From: Candidatus Neomarinimicrobiota bacterium
GTDB lineage: Bacteria; Fidelibacterota; UBA8477; JABMPR01
Reading direction: 5' to 3'
Assembly: GCA_034716895.1 (NCBI GenBank)
Contig: JAYEKW010000124.1
Span: 1-36,528, forward strand
Length of the DNA stretch: 36,528 nt
The notes beneath the pieces were generated by a model. That model saw only the letters and a program-made list of their open reading frames with translations. It made no database searches and was not told where the DNA came from. This document shows positions 35,301 through 36,528 of the stretch, piece after piece (positions within the stretch are counted from its first letter, which is position 1; each line of letters starts with the position of its first letter). The translations under genes were made by a program, and so were the position numbers.

Positions 35301-35518
35301 CTCCTAAAAAGAAAAAACCGGCAGCGGCAAAAGCAGCACCCAAGTCTAAAAAGGATGCTGAAAGTGAAGAAGCTCCTGAAGCCGAGGCAGTTGCAGAAGT
35401 TAAAGAAGCTCCTGAAGCCGAAGCAGTTGCTGAAGGTAAAGAAACCCCTGAAGCCGAGGCACCTGTTGAAGTCGAAGAGGCTCCAGAGGCAGCTGGTGAA
35501 GAAGAAGAGCAAAAATAA
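32336..35518 (+). CDS. cmk-rpsA: Cytidylate kinase fused to ribosomal protein S1
   Basis: One uninterrupted 1060-codon frame. Residues 1-225 are a full-length cytidylate kinase (CMP/dCMP to CDP/dCDP): P-loop GPAASGKSS at 7-15, DTGAMYRA, EGRDIGTVVFP and RDEHNAQRELAPMKAAEDA. Residue 226 onward is S1, which binds mRNA on the 30S subunit. It has an acidic extension (226-420) with five 19-residue repeats, then six S1 domains starting near 434, 516, 603, 690, 776 and 862. The middle three are canonical, with FGVFVDLGG, YGAFIEL and FGAFIEL. A Lys/Ala-rich tail (about 975-1002) and acidic repeats follow. GGAGG at 32999-33003 with ATG at 33011 (residue 226) allows free S1 to be made. cmk and rpsA are neighbours in many bacteria, and I recall a similar fused annotation in Treponema. 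Confidence 0.92.
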   Translation: MIIAIDGPAASGKSSTAHGVAERLGFRHIDTGAMYRAITLKIINEKGDLAQTDKLQDILDTLDLRVEFTGNSQDLFLDGELLGDQIRSPEVTELVADVSALACVRQRLLGLQHDVAEAHDVVLEGRDIGTVVFPDAEIKIYMIADIMVRAQRRQKDFHQQGVEKSLEELSAEILARDEHNAQRELAPMKAAEDAITLDTTELSIEDQIEFIVSKVETAKSNGGNLMTKKQDMDAKVEASEETPVETTGEAIEVSAESQDAVEMTPAEETIDTASEAPAEAAKVEEAVGEAPGIEAPAEETKVEEAVGEEPVVEALAEAAKVEEAVGEEPVVEAPAEETKVEETVGEEPVVEAPAEAAKLEETVAEEPVAETPVEDEKSAPEAKDMSQGKRALMNDLFASIKVLKKDELPEEQEVLSKESVAYQDLLDHAVIDLDQQSLVQGRIISVGDREIMVDFGFKSEGVVARHEFDEDEIPQVGDSIELFLERIEDKVGQAVLSKRKAEFMRVWDNVKQKYADGETVEGTISRRIKGGMVVNILGVDAFLPGSQLDVRPIRDFDAYVGKSFEFKIVKVNEFRKNIVVSRKELLEESLKEQRSKLLEEIEVGQILEGRIKNITDFGVFVDLGGIDGLLHITDLSWGRVNHPSEVVGLDEDIIVKVIDYDTAKQRVSLGLKQLKPHPWESVVEKYPEGTVVKGKVVSLANYGAFIELTAGVEGLVHISEISWTQHIKHPSDVFTVGDEIDAAVLSVDAENHKISLGVKQLQPDPWTTIEEKYLVGSVHEGTVRNLAQFGAFIELEEGIDGLVHISDLSWTSKVRHPKEIVNRGDKIDVKILDISQSERKISLGIKQAQENPWPELKNRFAINSVQKGTVIKLLEKGVILGFADTDVEGIILLGSFRKNERKDILDKFEVDAEVEVKVVEVDATEKKVVVSHEAAIKDKERAEIDEFIRGQDDVSDKLQIPDSIVNQIREAEEAAEVKTVKKPAKKAAAPKKKKPAAAKAAPKSKKDAESEEAPEAEAVAEVKEAPEAEAVAEGKETPEAEAPVEVEEAPEAAGEEEEQK
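32999..33013 (+). promoter_or_regulatory. Internal ribosome binding site and ATG for S1
   Basis: GGAGG is followed after 7 bases by an in-frame ATG at 33011 inside the cmk-rpsA frame. It is among the best ribosome binding sites in the window and lies exactly where cytidylate kinase should end. The preceding codon is TTA, one base from TAA. It suggests that S1 is also translated alone, or that the stop codon was lost recently. Confidence 0.7.
33161..33445 (+). repeat. Five 57-bp tandem repeats in S1 extension
   Basis: Five head-to-tail units of 57 bp encode 19-residue acidic repeats of the type APAEETKVEEAVGEEPVVE. Units start at 33161, 33218, 33275, 33332 and 33389. Units alternate between EAAK and EETK variants, so a 114-bp dimer is the likely duplicated block. 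The high DNA identity points to recent expansion and possible copy-number variation. Confidence 0.9.
35369..35515 (+). repeat. 36-bp acidic repeats at S1 C-terminus
   Basis: Three 12-residue units of the type EAPEAEAVAEVK start at 35369, 35405 and 35441. A diverged fourth (EAPEAAGEEEEQK) runs to the stop. They follow the Lys/Ala-rich segment, so the tail is basic then acidic. Confidence 0.85.
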
Positions 35519-35575
35519 ACGCTCTTTAGATCACCTCCAGCAGGGTCGCTTCACTTATGCGATCTGAATAATATG

Positions 35576-35611
35576 GCGATGCACCAATTCTATTTGGTGC
35601 ATCGCTTTTTT
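35576..35611 (+). terminator. Strong intrinsic terminator after cmk-rpsA
   Basis: GCGATGCACCAA and TTGGTGCATCGC form a perfect 12-bp stem with a 6-base loop, followed by six Ts. It lies 57 bases after the stop codon and is the best terminator in the window. Confidence 0.92.
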
Positions 35612-35658
35612 ATCCCCCCAAACCACTCGCTGGTCCTGGTAATCCAAAGCGGATGGGG

Positions 35659-35687
35659 TTGCAATCCATCTACACAGTTGCTATAAT
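35659..35687 (+). promoter_or_regulatory. Sigma70-type promoter upstream of ybbR
   Basis: TTGCAA (35659-35664) and TATAAT (35682-35687) are separated by exactly 17 bases. The -10 is a perfect match and the -35 matches four of six. Transcription would start about 170 bases before the YbbR gene, leaving a long leader. Confidence 0.6.
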
Positions 35688-35863
35688 GGATAAATTCCAA
35701 CCCTTCATCCCTTAATTCGGGAGATCGCCGTGATCATTACACTCTCTCGCGAAGACGCGACGTGCGTGGCTTGAAAATCAATTGGTATTAGACAACTCTA
35801 AACACTTCTCTCAATCGCCTTCGTTCCGTTTCCTAATTCACGATTACTAATTATATTGACCAG

Positions 35864-36528
35864 ATGTTAAAGAAGCTTTTTACGCGTGATATTCAGATCA
35901 AACTAGGTTCCTTGTTCCTGGCTATTTTATTGTGGTTCTTTGTGGCGACGGATATTGAATATTATTTTGATATTGAGATCCCACTGCGTATCAAAGGTCT
36001 ATCCGATGAAAAAGCCTTCAATAATGAGATCCCCGAACTGGTCACTGCCAAATTTCGAGGAAAGGGGCATACGTTGCTCTGGGCTAATATGACCATGCCT
36101 CTGTCCGAAACAGGTCTGGTTTTAGATCTTGTGAAAACGAAGAATACCCAGGTTTATTACCTTAACGATTATTTTACTGAACACCCCGATCAATTTATTC
36201 TGCCTCGAGACTATTCACTGGATCTGATCCACATTGTTGAGCCGGAATCAGTCTGGGTTAGTGTCGAATCCATGACCAGTAAGGAATTGAATGTGAAGGT
36301 GCAGGCCAATATTGCGCCTGCTTTGGGCTATATGCTGGTAGGGGATATTACAGTTGACCCAACCAAAGTCATGGTGCATGGACCGGGTTCATTATTAAAA
36401 GAGATGACCAGCATCACCGTTCCGCTTGTTGTATTACAGGATGTTGATGCTGATGTTTCACTATCTTTACCACTCTCACTTGAACCAAAACAGTTATTTG
36501 GTCTGGACGTAGAAATGGTCACGGTAAG
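35864..36528 (+). CDS. YbbR-domain membrane protein, 3' end cut off
   Basis: This frame starts at ATG 35864 and is open to the window end, giving 221 codons of an incomplete gene. The N-terminus MLKKLFTRDIQIKLGSLFLA leads into one transmembrane helix (LAILLWFFVATDI), and the rest is outside the cytoplasm. The YbbR pattern is visible twice. The first domain begins YYFDIEIPLRIKGL. The second contains GYMLVGDITVDPTKVMVHGP followed by ITVPLVVL. YbbR proteins such as CdaR bind and regulate the diadenylate cyclase CdaA in Firmicutes, where the genes are linked, so a cdaA or glmM neighbour outside the window would fit. No clear Shine-Dalgarno is present. Confidence 0.85.
   Translation, partial: MLKKLFTRDIQIKLGSLFLAILLWFFVATDIEYYFDIEIPLRIKGLSDEKAFNNEIPELVTAKFRGKGHTLLWANMTMPLSETGLVLDLVKTKNTQVYYLNDYFTEHPDQFILPRDYSLDLIHIVEPESVWVSVESMTSKELNVKVQANIAPALGYMLVGDITVDPTKVMVHGPGSLLKEMTSITVPLVVLQDVDADVSLSLPLSLEPKQLFGLDVEMVTV

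Larger units (their letters stand above)
35519..35863. other. Intergenic region with terminator and promoter
   Basis: This 345-base gap has no gene I can support. It holds the strong terminator at 35576-35611, a consensus-like promoter at 35659-35687 and about 175 bases of leader before the YbbR start. The leader has short CGCGAAGACGCGACGTGCG words, which loosely resemble the window edge. Confidence 0.55.

Noticed and set aside
35009-35512. 167-codon minus-strand Phe/Cys-rich frame
   Set aside because: It mirrors the Lys/Glu-rich S1 tail in reverse and has no independent evidence.

Overview
This window is a stretch of bacterial chromosome made mostly of core genes. I saw no insertion sequence, phage gene, CRISPR array, tRNA or rRNA. 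The organism looks Gram-negative: it has outer-membrane-type lipoproteins, a periplasmic TPR protein and a PBP4-type carboxypeptidase. It makes menaquinone and encodes methylmalonyl-CoA epimerase, ScpA/ScpB condensin partners and a YbbR-domain protein. A TolB-like propeller lipoprotein, a cohesin-like lipoprotein and a long acidic S1 fusion would fit an FCB-related candidate lineage (Marinimicrobia or Calditrichota-like). That placement is an inference from gene content and is weak.

Layout. (1) 126-1154 (-) is a WD40/TolB-like lipoprotein, divergent from a secreted TPR protein at 1469-2689 (+) that ends at a clear intrinsic terminator. (2) 2913-16062 (+) is a 13-gene run with overlaps or very short gaps: acpS, nnrE-nnrD fusion, vanZ-like, recN, cohesin-like lipoprotein, threonine aldolase, trkA, trkH, enoyl-CoA hydratase, dgcN-like, dgcA-like, dacB-type lipoprotein, methylmalonyl-CoA epimerase. 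(3) 16110-26286 (-) is a menaquinone cluster, read as menF, menD, menH, menB, menA, menC, menE and then a MATE transporter. It covers chorismate to demethylmenaquinone except the DHNA-CoA thioesterase and the final methyltransferase. (4) 26560-32159 (+) holds an NlpC/P60 peptidase, trpS, scpA, scpB, an rluB-type pseudouridine synthase and a 569-aa Rossmann protein of unknown function, ending at a hairpin terminator. (5) 32336-35518 (+) is a single reading frame joining cytidylate kinase to a six-domain ribosomal protein S1, followed by a strong terminator. (6) 35864 to the window end is the start of a YbbR-domain protein.

The most unusual locus is the cmk-rpsA frame. The join carries a near-perfect Shine-Dalgarno and an in-frame ATG, and the codon before that ATG (TTA) is one base from TAA. 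The frame may therefore give both a Cmk-S1 fusion and free S1. The S1 part has an acidic N-terminal extension made of five 19-residue tandem repeats, and a lysine/alanine-rich C-terminal tail ending in acidic 12-residue repeats.

Other points for a second look are the dgcN-dgcA pair with a perfect 18-bp palindrome over the dgcN start codon, a 75-bp imperfect palindrome between menF and menD, two copies of a short dispersed intergenic motif, and the unknown 569-aa protein. Several starts were moved from the longest reading frame to GTG or TTG codons with good ribosome binding sites. I did not find convincing evidence of a wholly new multi-gene system.
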